Shown piece by piece: positions 9,164 through 17,162 of a stretch of DNA of 36,719 nt. The notes beneath the pieces were generated by a model. It did not search any database. It saw only the letters and a list, made by a program, of their open reading frames with translations, and had not been told where the DNA came from. Each line of letters starts with the position of its first letter. Positions within the stretch are counted from its first letter, which is position 1. The translations under genes and the position numbers were made by a program. The stretch is from Candidatus Euphemobacter frigidus (GTDB lineage: Bacteria; Auribacterota; Erginobacteria; Erginobacterales; Erginobacteraceae): assembly GCA_030765805.1 (NCBI GenBank), contig JAVCDH010000110.1, positions 1-36,719 of the forward strand, in the 5' to 3' direction.

Positions 9164-9871
9164 CTATCGGCTCTTTGCATTACGCGCATTCAAATACTCT
9201 TCAAACACTTTTATCCGCTCCGGGGTCCCGATATCATAAAACCGCCTCTCAACCGGCCACGCAAGAATCTTATCCGCTTCGATCAAACGGGGATAGAGAT
9301 CTCTTTCCAGTGAAAATTCCTTACCGGGTGGAAAATAATCCGCGGCTTCCTTTTGGAATAGCTTCACCCCGGCGTCAACGTGGGTGAGATCTTTTTCTTG
9401 AACGGTCATCGAACAGCCGGTGATCTCTCCCTCTTCTACCCGGAGATTAGGGATGATCTCGGTCCCTTCCACCGGAAAGACACTAAGCAGAGCCAGGGCT
9501 TTCGTCCGTTTAAAGTCATCCTTCATCCCCGCAAAATCGATGGGAAGGAAGGTATCTCCATTCAGGAGGAAGAAGATGTCTTCAAGCAGGGGGAGAGCCA
9601 ACTTCAGCGCCCCCCCCGTTCCCAGCGGCTTGGACTCCCGGGAATAATTAACCCGCACTCCCAGGCGCCTTCCGTCTTCGAAATACTCCTCAATCATCTC
9701 CCCCAGGTAACCCGTGCAGAGAAGTATATCTTCAATTCGGAACTTTTTTAAATATAAAATCAGGTGTTCCAGGAATGGCCGGCCTCCGACCTCGATCAAG
9801 CCTTTCGGTATCCGGTAAGTCACCGGACGGAGCCGGGTCCCCAGGCCACCGGTCATGATCACTGCCTGCAT
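9164..9871 (-). CDS. Sugar-phosphate nucleotidyltransferase
   Basis: A 235-residue single-domain enzyme with the nucleotidyltransferase signature GGLGTRLRP (residues 8-16) followed by the conserved PKGLIEVGGRPFLEH run. The metal-binding aspartate is visible in LLNGDTFLPID. It lacks the C-terminal beta-helix of bifunctional GlmU-like enzymes, so its size fits the NDP-sugar pyrophosphorylases such as those for heptose-1-phosphate or mannose-1-phosphate. It probably activates a sugar for surface polysaccharide, in line with the acyltransferase downstream. The specific sugar is not determinable. The ATG has no clear ribosome binding site. Family call is strong, substrate unknown. Confidence 0.9.
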   Translation of the reverse strand: MQAVIMTGGLGTRLRPVTYRIPKGLIEVGGRPFLEHLILYLKKFRIEDILLCTGYLGEMIEEYFEDGRRLGVRVNYSRESKPLGTGGALKLALPLLEDIFFLLNGDTFLPIDFAGMKDDFKRTKALALLSVFPVEGTEIIPNLRVEEGEITGCSMTVQEKDLTHVDAGVKLFQKEAADYFPPGKEFSLERDLYPRLIEADKILAWPVERRFYDIGTPERIKVFEEYLNARNAKSR

Positions 9872-9963
9872 TATAAATTAGCTCACTTCATTTGCTATTA
9901 ATTCTCCAAGAGGCCAACAGCCATATTACTATTATTATTCGCCTCTGGTGGAGATCGCAGAAC

Positions 9964-9984
9964 TCCGATATAGTACATTAGCGC
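9964..9984. repeat. Partial third copy of the hairpin-repeat end
   Basis: Twenty-one bases here match 6685-6705 at the right end of repeat copy 1, with one difference: TCCGATATAGTAnATTAGCG plus C. Only the end is present; the hairpins are missing. It lies in the divergent gap between the nucleotidyltransferase and the membrane-protein gene. Confidence 0.65.
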
Positions 9985-10099
9985 TATTCAGGCTAAAAGT
10001 CAAAACTATCCCCCGGTTTTTCTTGAACAACGTTATCAACCCGATACAATCAATGACTATCAAGACGAACCTATCGATTGCCGAACAGATTAATCCCTG

Positions 10100-11689
10100 A
10101 TGAATCATAATCATCTATTCACATTCAGCATCATCCTCATGGCCACCGCCGTCCTCTCCCTTCCCCTCCTGGTCAACCCGGCTTTAGAGACCCGATCGGA
10201 TGCCATCATTCATATCGGGATAACGCGGGCCATCCTCCGGTCCGGGGTACCCCCCTCCAATCCGTTCCTGGCCGGGGAAGCATTGCCTTATTATTGGTTC
10301 TACAACGGACTGGTCGCACTCCTGACCGCGGCGTCCCGGATCGACCCCGGCACTGTGATGATCCTCCTCAACATCCTCGGCCTGCTTGTTCTTCTGATCC
10401 TGGTCTTCCGAACCGTATCGCTCGCTACCGGGCGAAGAAGCAATGGACTGCTGGCGGCTGGTCTGACCATCTTCGGGCTAAACGGCTGGGGCTGGCTGCT
10501 CCTGCTTCGCGTGATCTCGCGGAAAGGTCTCTCCTCGCTGGGTCCGATCCTGAGCGGGGGGGTCTGGACCTTCCTGCCCCAGATCGTCATGACCCGCTGG
10601 GAAGGCACTATGGGCTTCATGCTGACCAAATTCTGGGTCGCCAACTCATTCTCGATCGGATTGGTCGCGGTCACGGCGGCTCTTTACTTCCTCTTCCGTT
10701 TCTTTCGCACACAGAAATTCGCATCCGCAGGCGGATTCTTTCTCTTCGCCCTCCTGGCCGCCCTCCTGAATATCATCGCCGGCGGCAGTTTCGCAATTAT
10801 ATGTCTCTGCTTTTTTCTGCTTCGCTTGATTGTTCCCGGGGGGCAACCGACATCCGGCGGAAGATGGGCCGTTTATGGGATAATATTGATCCTACTCCTC
10901 GTCCCCTTCCTCATTCCCTATCTGACATCGATCGCTCCGTCGTCGCCAAACGCTCCTTCCATGGTTTATTTCCAAATGCCCGACAGGTCTCAATTACGGA
11001 TTCTGGCGGTTATCCCGGCGCCGCTTTGGATTCTGGCGCTCATAACCTTTAAACGGCGCGGGGATGAAAGAACCCAACCGGCTCGGTCCTTCCTGACGGT
11101 CGCGGTTATTCTGCTCAGCGTCGGTTTTCTCTTCCTGCGGTTCGCAAAACACAACGAGTTCAAGCTCCCCTTCCTGATCGCTCTCTTCCTCTCCCTCCTG
11201 ATCGGGATGAACGCGAAACTCAGCCGGCGGACAAGCGGCCTGATAGTCTGGGTGATTCTTCTCTCCACCATCCCAACCACGGCACTGGGGCTGATCGCCT
11301 ATAGCTGCTCACCGGTCGAAGAGCCCGTTACCCCCGATGAAGCCGCAATCTATTCCTGGATCGACCGGAACCTTCCCCGGGAGGCCATACTGATCTCGGA
11401 GAGGCGAACGAAGCTGATACCCCTCCTCGGAGACCGGGACGCTTATCTATCCTGTTATACCTTTCTCAAGTCAACCCCGGTCGACCGGGCATTGATTAAG
11501 GAGCGGAGAGATCAGATACGCCGGCTCCAGCGGGGTAAAAACGCGGCAGGGGTTCTTAATGAAATATTCCACGAGACCGGACAGCCGCTCGGGCTGATAT
11601 GGTACTCTGGCAATCTCCAGTCGAGCGGGCTTCTCAGCCTCCTCCACATTGAAGGAAAGATAAAAGTCTGGGGATTAGGGCTTAACTAA
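10100..11689 (+). CDS. Polytopic membrane protein, GT-C glycosyltransferase-like
   Basis: A 529-residue integral membrane protein with roughly ten to twelve hydrophobic segments. The first periplasmic loop carries D34 and H38 (SDAIIHIGITRAILRSG) followed by PPSNP and LPYYWFYN. This pattern resembles DUF2298 and other GT-C fold enzymes that transfer sugars from polyprenyl phosphates. The soluble C-terminal tail (from about residue 410) is hydrophilic. It may build surface glycans together with the adjacent nucleotidyltransferase and acyltransferase, though it is transcribed away from them. The start is the only in-frame ATG near the beginning and has no strong ribosome binding site. The last 15 bp overlap the convergent ldh gene. 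Membrane nature is certain; the enzymatic role is inference. Confidence 0.7.
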   Translation: MNHNHLFTFSIILMATAVLSLPLLVNPALETRSDAIIHIGITRAILRSGVPPSNPFLAGEALPYYWFYNGLVALLTAASRIDPGTVMILLNILGLLVLLILVFRTVSLATGRRSNGLLAAGLTIFGLNGWGWLLLLRVISRKGLSSLGPILSGGVWTFLPQIVMTRWEGTMGFMLTKFWVANSFSIGLVAVTAALYFLFRFFRTQKFASAGGFFLFALLAALLNIIAGGSFAIICLCFFLLRLIVPGGQPTSGGRWAVYGIILILLLVPFLIPYLTSIAPSSPNAPSMVYFQMPDRSQLRILAVIPAPLWILALITFKRRGDERTQPARSFLTVAVILLSVGFLFLRFAKHNEFKLPFLIALFLSLLIGMNAKLSRRTSGLIVWVILLSTIPTTALGLIAYSCSPVEEPVTPDEAAIYSWIDRNLPREAILISERRTKLIPLLGDRDAYLSCYTFLKSTPVDRALIKERRDQIRRLQRGKNAAGVLNEIFHETGQPLGLIWYSGNLQSSGLLSLLHIEGKIKVWGLGLN

Positions 11690-12643
11690 ATGCAGTTCTG
11701 AAAGCGCCTCTTGCAGCACCTCAGCCGAATTCCGAAGTGATTTTAATTCTTTATCAAAGAGCCTACCTTCGATAACCAACTCCGCTCCCTTCCGGCTAAC
11801 GATGCAGGGAACACTCAGGCAAACGTTACTTAAGCCATACTCACCATCAAGAAGAGTGGAGACGGTCAGCACGCTCCTCCGGTTACGCAGGATCGTCCCG
11901 ACGATTTGGACCAGGGCCTGCCCGATTCCGTAAAATGTGGCTCCTTTGTAATCGATGATGTGGTAAGCTGACTGCCTTACCTCTTCAACGATTTCTTCCC
12001 GTTCTTTATTCCAGTCGGTACAACGGCCGCAAGTGGGACAGTACTCGTCGATCGGTATTCCGGCGATATTGGTCATCGACCAGACGGCGAACTCACTGTC
12101 GCCATGTTCCCCGAGGATATAAGCGTGGACACTATGGGGATCGATCCCGCAGTGCCGGCTTAAGAGATAGCGGAAGCGCGCACTGTCCAGCATAGTGCCG
12201 GAACCGATAACCCGGCCCCGGGGCAGACCGCTTTTTTTAAGGGCAACATAAGTAAGGATGTCTACGGGATTACTGACCAGAATGATTACCGCCGGGGAGT
12301 TCTGATCCGCTATGCTTATTACAATTTGCTCGATAATCCTGGAGTTTTTCCGCAGCAGCTGAAGTCGAGATTCACCCGGCTGCTGTTTAGCCCCGGCGGT
12401 GATGACGATCACCTGAGCATCCCGGTAGTCCTTCTCTTCCCCGCAGGAGATCCGGACGGTGGGGAAAAATGGGGTCCCATGAGCTAGGTCGAGGACATTT
12501 CCCTCCATCAATTCACGGTTCTTGTCGAGCAACACGATTTCTTCAGCCAGGCCACTCTGTGCCAGGGCATAGGCGAAGGTGGATCCCACCGCGCCCGTAC
12601 CCACCACCACCACCTTCCGAGCTTTCCAGTGTTCCCCGTTCAT
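11675..12643 (-). CDS. ldh: L-lactate dehydrogenase
   Basis: A 322-residue NAD-dependent enzyme converting pyruvate to L-lactate. It shows the Rossmann motif VVGTGAVGS (residues 14-21 region), D40 for NAD binding, Q87/Q88 in AGAKQQPGESR, which favours lactate over malate dehydrogenase, D153 and R156 in MLDSARFR, and catalytic H180 in LGEHGDSE. It implies fermentative NADH disposal. The gene is alone on this strand between the membrane protein (convergent, 15-bp overlap) and the rubredoxin-first rubrerythrin. A GAGGAGGC ribosome binding site precedes the ATG. The upstream region carries a perfect 12-bp inverted repeat (12670-12713). A malate dehydrogenase is less likely. Confidence 0.95.
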   Translation of the reverse strand: MNGEHWKARKVVVVGTGAVGSTFAYALAQSGLAEEIVLLDKNRELMEGNVLDLAHGTPFFPTVRISCGEEKDYRDAQVIVITAGAKQQPGESRLQLLRKNSRIIEQIVISIADQNSPAVIILVSNPVDILTYVALKKSGLPRGRVIGSGTMLDSARFRYLLSRHCGIDPHSVHAYILGEHGDSEFAVWSMTNIAGIPIDEYCPTCGRCTDWNKEREEIVEEVRQSAYHIIDYKGATFYGIGQALVQIVGTILRNRRSVLTVSTLLDGEYGLSNVCLSVPCIVSRKGAELVIEGRLFDKELKSLRNSAEVLQEALSELHLVKP

Positions 12644-12669
12644 ATTGCCTCCTCTTAGCGCACCATTTC

Positions 12670-12713
12670 ATAAATACGGTGGCATTTGGCCATCGATGCA
12701 TCACCGTATTTAT
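12670..12713. repeat. Inverted repeat upstream of ldh
   Basis: ATAAATACGGTG (12670-12681) is the exact reverse complement of CACCGTATTTAT (12702-12713), and GCAT/ATGC extends the pairing inward. It lies 27-70 bp upstream of the ldh start and 61 bp after the rubrerythrin stop. No U-run follows on either strand in the right place, so an operator or small mobile remnant is as likely as a terminator. Confidence 0.6.
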
Positions 12714-12773
12714 AAAAAGATGTACTTAATTAATTGCGGCGGGAAGGAAACGTATGTCTGGTTTTCATTTTTT

Positions 12774-13319
12774 TCAATGTGATGAAAATTTAGCTATGAG
12801 AATGTCCTCAAGCCGAATGTGGTCCGTTTCGATCTCCGTCAACGCGGTGAAGAGTTTATTGATTCTCGGTTCAATAGCTTCGGAAGCAGCTTTTTTGTAA
12901 AAGGCCGCGGCGGCGGTTTCTCTCCGGTGAGCGGCTTTTAAATTATCGATATCGGAATCCAGTGCCACTTCTTTTCCTTCCTCCGGCAAAGGCGGTTCGG
13001 TCTTCAAGACCTTCCGAAGTGCCGACGCATGTTCCGCCTCGATCTTGGCCAGACACTTGAATACTCCCTGGAGTTCGATATTTTCGCTCTTGAGCGAGGC
13101 GTCCTTGTAGAAGGGAGCGTTATTCACTTCAAGTTGAAGCGCGGTCTCGAGATTGCGCCGGGATATATCAGAGATATTCCCAATATCCTCATTTTCATCC
13201 ACCCAGTCTTCGGCCTTTACCAGGTATTTTGCGGCCAGGGCTCCGCAGAAAGGACAGTTGGTGGGCATCTCGGTGCCCATATAAACATCACCGCAGATCA
13301 AACATCGGTAAAATTTCAT
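12774..13319 (-). CDS. Rubrerythrin with N-terminal rubredoxin domain (reverse rubrerythrin type)
   Basis: A 181-residue protein with the domain order reversed from classical rubrerythrin. An N-terminal rubredoxin-type iron site has C6, C9, C22 and C25. A four-helix ferritin-like diiron domain covers about residues 48-178, with Glu and His pairs such as KIEAEHAS and EIETDHIRLED. Proteins of this layout reduce H2O2 to water using reduced rubredoxin or NADH-linked partners in anaerobes. The ribosome binding site is AAAGGGAG. Directly upstream is a truncated flavin-reductase relic (13413-13529), which may once have supplied electrons. The domain reading is firm; the peroxidase role is inferred from family. 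Confidence 0.88.
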   Translation of the reverse strand: MKFYRCLICGDVYMGTEMPTNCPFCGALAAKYLVKAEDWVDENEDIGNISDISRRNLETALQLEVNNAPFYKDASLKSENIELQGVFKCLAKIEAEHASALRKVLKTEPPLPEEGKEVALDSDIDNLKAAHRRETAAAAFYKKAASEAIEPRINKLFTALTEIETDHIRLEDILIAKFSSH

Positions 13320-13412
13320 TGTCTCGATCTCCCTTTAATTTGGATATGGAGAGTCTTTGATCGGGCAGCGCGGATTTATCCCCTTCTCCCGCCCTTCCCA
13401 ATTCAGGAAAAG

Positions 13413-13529
13413 TTAAAAGAACTGCCCCGGACGGAAATTGACCCCACCCAGATTATTGAAACGAAAGCTTGTAATACCCTCCGTTCTGGCAATAGCTTCC
13501 AAAAAAGACGTATCGATTTCTTTGAACAT
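13413..13529 (-). pseudogene. Truncated N-terminus of a flavin-dependent ferredoxin reductase-type protein
   Basis: A 38-codon open frame with a strong ribosome binding site (AAGGAGGTAAG) directly before its ATG. It reads like the start of an FAD-binding ferredoxin reductase-type domain: residues 15-26 include RTEGITSFRF and residues 31-38 are NFRPGQFF, the PGQF segment that opens this fold. A stop codon follows immediately, so the RxYS FAD-binding motif and everything after it are missing. No continuation in another frame was found before the rubrerythrin start at 13319. It may still be translated as a short peptide. I read it as a deletion remnant. Confidence 0.65.
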
Positions 13530-13611
13530 CTTACCTCCTTAATTAATTTTCAATGATATTACCCGCTGAGCCACACACACGCCATATGAAATATAAATAA
13601 TCAAGCTGTTG

Positions 13612-13627
13612 AGGGGCAATAGCCCCT
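13612..13627 (-). terminator. Hairpin after the ZIP transporter gene
   Basis: AGGGGC (13612-13617) and GCCCCT (13622-13627) form a 6-bp GC-rich stem with a 4-nt loop, starting 14 bp beyond the ZIP stop on the minus strand. There is no U-run after it, so termination is only possible. The rest of 13530-13641 shows no gene. Confidence 0.35.
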
Positions 13628-13641
13628 TATCATAAATCGGA

Positions 13642-14460
13642 TTATCCCAGTGCCACATCCAGAGTCATCATGACCATGAATCCAAAGATGGCTCCCATGG
13701 TGGCGAGATCAGTGTTCCCGGCATGCTGAGACTCGGGGATAAGCTCCTCTACCACCACAAAGATCATCGCGCCGGCGGCAAACGCCAGGGCATAGGGAAG
13801 CAGCGGCCGGGCGAGCATGACTACCGCCGCCCCGATTACTCCGGCGATAGGTTCCACTACTCCGGAAAGCTGGCCGTACCAGAAACTCTTCAAGCGGCTC
13901 ATCCCCTCCCGCCGCAGCGGCATCGCGACCGCAGTCCCCTCCGGGAAGTTCTGGATACCGATCCCGATCGCCAGGGCGACCGCGCCGGCAAAGGTGGCCG
14001 AGGGGAGACTGAAAGCGAGGGCCCCGAATGCGACTCCGACCGCCAGACCTTCCGGTATATTGTGCAGGGTGATCGCCAGAACCAGAAGAACACTCCGGTG
14101 CCAGGAGGTCTTGATCCCCTCCGCTTCCGACATCTTGAGACCGGGGTGGAGATGGGGGAGGACCTTATCGATCAGCCAGAGAAATAAGGCTCCTAAAAAG
14201 AATCCAATCAGAGCTGGTATCCAGACCAGATTGCCGTAACCGAGTTCTTCAGCCATCTCGATCGAGGGGGCGAGGAGACTCCAGAAACTGGCCGCGATCA
14301 TCACCCCGGCCGCGAAGCCGAGCATCCCGTCCATCATCCGCTGCTTCACGGTTTTGGCAAAAAATACCAGGGCCGCCCCGAGAGCGGTTACCCCCCAGGT
14401 AAAGAGAGTAGCAAGGAAAGCCTGGACCACCGGATTCAGTGTTTTAAATGTTTCCAGCAT
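13642..14460 (-). CDS. ZIP-family metal transporter
   Basis: A 272-residue inner-membrane protein with about eight transmembrane segments. The two metal-path motifs are visible: [10 protein letters not shown] in helix 4 and [12 protein letters not shown] in helix 5. ZIP proteins bring divalent metals such as Zn2+, Fe2+ or Mn2+ into the cytoplasm. The setting among ferritin-like and rubredoxin genes suggests iron or manganese, but this is inference. The histidine-rich loop seen in many eukaryotic ZIPs is absent. No Shine-Dalgarno sequence is evident before the ATG. A stem-loop (14499-14537) lies between it and the upstream Dps-like gene. Confidence 0.92.
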   Translation of the reverse strand: MLETFKTLNPVVQAFLATLFTWGVTALGAALVFFAKTVKQRMMDGMLGFAAGVMIAASFWSLLAPSIEMAEELGYGNLVWIPALIGFFLGALFLWLIDKVLPHLHPGLKMSEAEGIKTSWHRSVLLVLAITLHNIPEGLAVGVAFGALAFSLPSATFAGAVALAIGIGIQNFPEGTAVAMPLRREGMSRLKSFWYGQLSGVVEPIAGVIGAAVVMLARPLLPYALAFAAGAMIFVVVEELIPESQHAGNTDLATMGAIFGFMVMMTLDVALG

Positions 14461-14498
14461 GGTTTGTTCGTTGAACTTAATCCCGGCCCAGGATGAAT

Positions 14499-14537
14499 AC
14501 AGAGGGGAGCATCCGAAAGTGGATAGCCCCCCTCTGT
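14499..14537 (-). terminator. Stem-loop between the Dps-like and ZIP genes
   Basis: ACAGAGGGG (14499-14507) pairs perfectly with CCCCTCTGT (14529-14537). Inside it ATCC pairs with GGAT around a GAAAGT loop, separated by small internal bulges. It starts 16 bp after the Dps-like stop codon on the minus strand. No U-run follows, so it could be a terminator, a processing site or a leader element for the ZIP gene. Confidence 0.45.
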
Positions 14538-14553
14538 CCAGGAACCCCTGAGT

Positions 14554-15105
14554 TTATCTCAGGAATTTGGAGACGAACGGTGAGGATTCGCCTCTCCTCA
14601 TGAAGTGACCCGAAGGACCTTCACCCAGAAACTCCGAGAACCAGGACTCGTGTTCGATCTCTTCATTAAGAATCGCCAGGACCAGGTCGTAGGTCCGGTG
14701 ATCCTTGCCCGCGGTCAGGTTGCAGATCTCGCTGTACCCTCTGACCGCGCAGCGCTCCGCCGCTACCAGGACCTTCAGGATCGCCTCAACATCGGTCGGG
14801 TCCTCTGGAAGGTTGGCCGGCGGGCAGGCGGACATATCATGAAACTCCTTCATGTCATCCGGAAGTTTGCCGCCCAACTCATAAATACGAGGTATGAGGG
14901 CTTCGAAGTGGTTCCGGTCCTCAATCCTTGCCACCTCCGCGATCTCTTTTACACCCTCACCTTTCAACCCGATCAGGTTCGCCCTGAGGATGGTATAATA
15001 GTAGTAGGTTGTAATCTCCGCGGAAGCATTCTTGACCAGTAGTTCCAGTAACTGATCAACATCGATACCTGCTTTTTCCACCATTTCACGTGCAACTTTA
15101 GCCAT
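14554..15105 (-). CDS. Dps-like (DPSL) ferritin-family protein
   Basis: A 183-residue ferritin-like protein of the Dps-like type, a cage protein that oxidises and stores iron and consumes H2O2, protecting DNA. Diiron ligands are likely E30, E62, H66, E117, E149 and H152. Cysteines C94, C119 and C128, in ACPPANLPEDPTD and ERCAVRGYSEICNLTAGKD, match the cysteine features that separate this group from classical Dps. A longer in-frame start exists 30 bp upstream, but AAAGGAGGT placed 6 nt before 15105 favours this one. Its 5' leader holds two small palindromes, AGCACC/GGTGCT and ACCTC/GAGGT. It is followed by ZIP. Confidence 0.9.
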   Translation of the reverse strand: MAKVAREMVEKAGIDVDQLLELLVKNASAEITTYYYYTILRANLIGLKGEGVKEIAEVARIEDRNHFEALIPRIYELGGKLPDDMKEFHDMSACPPANLPEDPTDVEAILKVLVAAERCAVRGYSEICNLTAGKDHRTYDLVLAILNEEIEHESWFSEFLGEGPSGHFMRRGESSPFVSKFLR

Positions 15106-15127
15106 GACAGACCTCCTTTCTGTTTTT

Positions 15128-15165
15128 AGCACCATACGGTGCTTGTTTTTACTACCTCTTGAGGT
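15128..15165 (-). promoter_or_regulatory. Two small palindromes in the Dps-like gene leader
   Basis: AGCACC(ATAC)GGTGCT at 15128-15143 and ACCTC(TT)GAGGT at 15154-15165 lie 23-60 nt upstream of the Dps-like start. On the plus strand the first is followed by TGTTTTT, so it could terminate antisense transcription. On the minus strand it stands just before the ribosome binding site and could be an operator or a leader hairpin. Confidence 0.35.
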
Positions 15166-15212
15166 TGTTTAATTCTTTGCTTTTTCAATAAATCAATATC
15201 CAATATAGCTAT

Positions 15213-15377
15213 CTACCATAACCCTTCTTCAAACTGATCTTTGCCGGCGCCGCAGATAGGACATACCCAATCATCTGGAATATCTTCAAATGATGTTCCC
15301 GGCTTAATCCCGGAATCCGGATCGCCGTTTTCTGGATCATATACGTATCCGCACAGCATACACTTATATTTTTCCAT
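15213..15377 (-). CDS. rub: Rubredoxin
   Basis: A 54-residue electron carrier with the four iron-binding cysteines C6, C9, C39 and C42 ([12 protein letters not shown] and [14 protein letters not shown]). It would donate electrons to rubrerythrin, superoxide reductase and flavodiiron protein encoded nearby. The open frame extends upstream, but family length and an AAGGTGAG site before the ATG at 15377 fix this start. It closely resembles the rubredoxin domain at the end of the Hrb protein (18970-19659), with the shared runs [13 protein letters not shown] and GKDQFE, suggesting duplication or domain capture. The gap to the Dps-like gene is 107 bp. Confidence 0.95.
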   Translation of the reverse strand: MEKYKCMLCGYVYDPENGDPDSGIKPGTSFEDIPDDWVCPICGAGKDQFEEGLW

Positions 15378-15643
15378 TTTGCTCACCTTCTTTATGATAA
15401 GAAAACGTACCCAGAATAATTGCAAGCCGATAACTCCCAAATTCATTATTTTCTACCATAATTATAACTATGTCAATATATTTCTTATCTGAAGAAAATA
15501 TTTAATTCGGAGATGATTATTTGAGGCAACGCCAGTCAACTGGCAGAGGTGATCACTTAGACAATATGAGCTGGTGGGCGGTGAACGAAAGCAGACTTTA
15601 ATAAGTCTAATATATATTATAATTTCAACACAATAGCGCTAAT

Positions 15644-16615
15644 TTGGATGAAAAACTCTGTATTGAAACATTACTTGTCCGGTTTTTGTTTGCTTTAATA
15701 GCGGGGTTATTCGTTCTGTTTAATGTTACAAATATTAAAGCCGAAATGGCTGAGGAAATAGATATGAACTTCAATAAGTTGAGCCCGCAGGAAGAAAGAG
15801 TCATTATCCATAAAGGAACTGAAATGCCATATTCGGGTAAATATCATAAGCACCGTGAAAAAGGGCTGTATCTCTGCAAAAGATGCGGCGCGGCGCTGTA
15901 TAGGTCGGAAGATAAGTTTGATTCTAATTGCGGATGGCCCAGTTTCGATGACGAAATTGCGGGGGCGGTAAAAAAGGCGCCCGACCGGGACGGCGTCCGC
16001 ACCGAGATTATCTGCAATAATTGCGGGGCGCATTTAGGACATGTTTTCACCGGGGAAGAAATTACCGATAAGAACGTACGGCATTGCGTCAATTCAATTT
16101 CATTAAATTTTGTCGCCCAACAGGAGGAATTTAAGCTTCAGAAGGCTTATTTCGCGGGGGGATGTTTCTGGGGAACGGAGTATATATTTCAAAATTTTGA
16201 AGGGGTTATCTCCACCCGGGTCGGTTATATGGGCGGCCAGAAGCATCATCCTACCTACCATCAAGTTTGCAGCGGCACCACCGGCCACGCGGAGGTTCTC
16301 GAAGTAGATTATGACCCCGGCAAAATAACTTATGAAGAGTTAGCCAAGTTATTCTTCGAAATTCATGATCCCGCTCAGGTCAACCGTCAGGGACCGGATA
16401 TCGGGGAACAGTACCGCTCGGAGATCTTTTACACAGATGACGAACAGAAGCGAACGGCCGAAAAACTGATTAAGATCCTTAAGGAGAAGGACTATAAAAT
16501 TGCCACCAGGTTATCCCGGGCCGGTAAGTTCTGGGAAGCAGAAGAATATCACCAGGACTATTATCAAAATCGTGGTCTTAAACCTTATTACCACGTCCGG
16601 GAGAATAAATTTTAA
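15644..16615 (+). CDS. msrBA: Fused methionine sulfoxide reductase MsrB-MsrA, probably exported
   Basis: A 323-residue fusion reducing both R- and S-methionine sulfoxide. After a hydrophobic stretch (residues 10-28) resembling a signal peptide or anchor comes MsrB (about 44-158), with zinc ligands C78, C81, C124 and C127 and catalytic C148 in VRHCVNS. MsrA (about 165-315) has catalytic C174 in GGCFWG. The order B-A is the less common one. The only in-frame start that keeps the signal segment is TTG at 15644 without a ribosome binding site. An ATG at 15648 in another frame opens a signal-like start that stops after 16 codons, so a one-base error or frameshift near 15690 is possible. It is the only plus-strand gene in the island. 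Confidence 0.9.
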   Translation: MDEKLCIETLLVRFLFALIAGLFVLFNVTNIKAEMAEEIDMNFNKLSPQEERVIIHKGTEMPYSGKYHKHREKGLYLCKRCGAALYRSEDKFDSNCGWPSFDDEIAGAVKKAPDRDGVRTEIICNNCGAHLGHVFTGEEITDKNVRHCVNSISLNFVAQQEEFKLQKAYFAGGCFWGTEYIFQNFEGVISTRVGYMGGQKHHPTYHQVCSGTTGHAEVLEVDYDPGKITYEELAKLFFEIHDPAQVNRQGPDIGEQYRSEIFYTDDEQKRTAEKLIKILKEKDYKIATRLSRAGKFWEAEEYHQDYYQNRGLKPYYHVRENKF

Positions 16616-16630
16616 CCCTGTGCCGGCTTC

Positions 16631-16657
16631 CCCGTGAAGCAGGACTTCCATCACGGG
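16631..16657. terminator. Bidirectional hairpin between convergent msrBA and dfx
   Basis: CCCGTGA (16631-16637) pairs with TCACGGG (16651-16657), and GAAG/CTTC extends the stem across a two-base bulge. An overlapping palindrome GGATGGCCATCC follows. It is 16 bp after the msrBA stop and about 95 bp beyond the dfx stop. There is no strong U-run. Position between convergent genes is the main argument. Confidence 0.45.
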
Positions 16658-16753
16658 ATGGCCATCCTCAGGTAAATATCATCCTGATGGGAACCTGGAA
16701 CACCGGGCAAATAGTCGCCAGTGTTTTCCGCCAAGATTAACCGCTTTTTAACT

Positions 16754-17137
16754 CTATCCGGCTGTCCACAGACCGTGGAGGTTGCAGTAGGCCCGCGCGG
16801 TCGCTCCTTCCATCTTAATCTTGAAGACGGTCTCCGGGGCCTCTCCCAGCTTCATGAAGTGCCGGGGAGAGTGCTTCCCATCCGGGCTGATAAGCTGGAT
16901 CCACTCGATGTAATGCTCTTCGGTCATCGGGTGGGCAACACTACCGACTTTAACGATCGTTTCCTCACCCGAAATCTCTACTACCGGAACGTGCTTCTCC
17001 CGGGCGGCGTCGGTCGTGTTCTCCTCCATCCGCTTCATCGGCTGACCGCAACAGACCAGTTCTCCCGCTCCAGCGTGAAGAACCTCCACAATGTTTCCGC
17101 ATATCTCACATTTATAGACCTGCAATTTTTCCGTCAT
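16754..17137 (-). CDS. dfx: Desulfoferrodoxin (superoxide reductase, two-iron type)
   Basis: A 127-residue cytoplasmic enzyme reducing superoxide to H2O2 without making O2. The N-terminal desulforedoxin centre has C10, C13, C29 and C30. The catalytic iron site has H49, H69, H75, C118 and H121, with E47 and K48 in the EKHVP motif. This is the full class I arrangement. The open frame extends upstream, but family length and an AGAGG site 9 nt before the ATG at 17137 set the start. It is the last gene of the run hrb-fdp-rbr-dfx, 25 bp after rubrerythrin, which would remove the H2O2 produced. Confidence 0.96.
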   Translation of the reverse strand: MTEKLQVYKCEICGNIVEVLHAGAGELVCCGQPMKRMEENTTDAAREKHVPVVEISGEETIVKVGSVAHPMTEEHYIEWIQLISPDGKHSPRHFMKLGEAPETVFKIKMEGATARAYCNLHGLWTAG

Positions 17138-17162
17138 TATCCACATCCTCTTTTTAACTTTT

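Noticed and set aside
11675..12643. Malate dehydrogenase
   Set aside because: The substrate-specificity region reads KQQPGESR, typical of lactate dehydrogenase, instead of the Arg-containing malate form.
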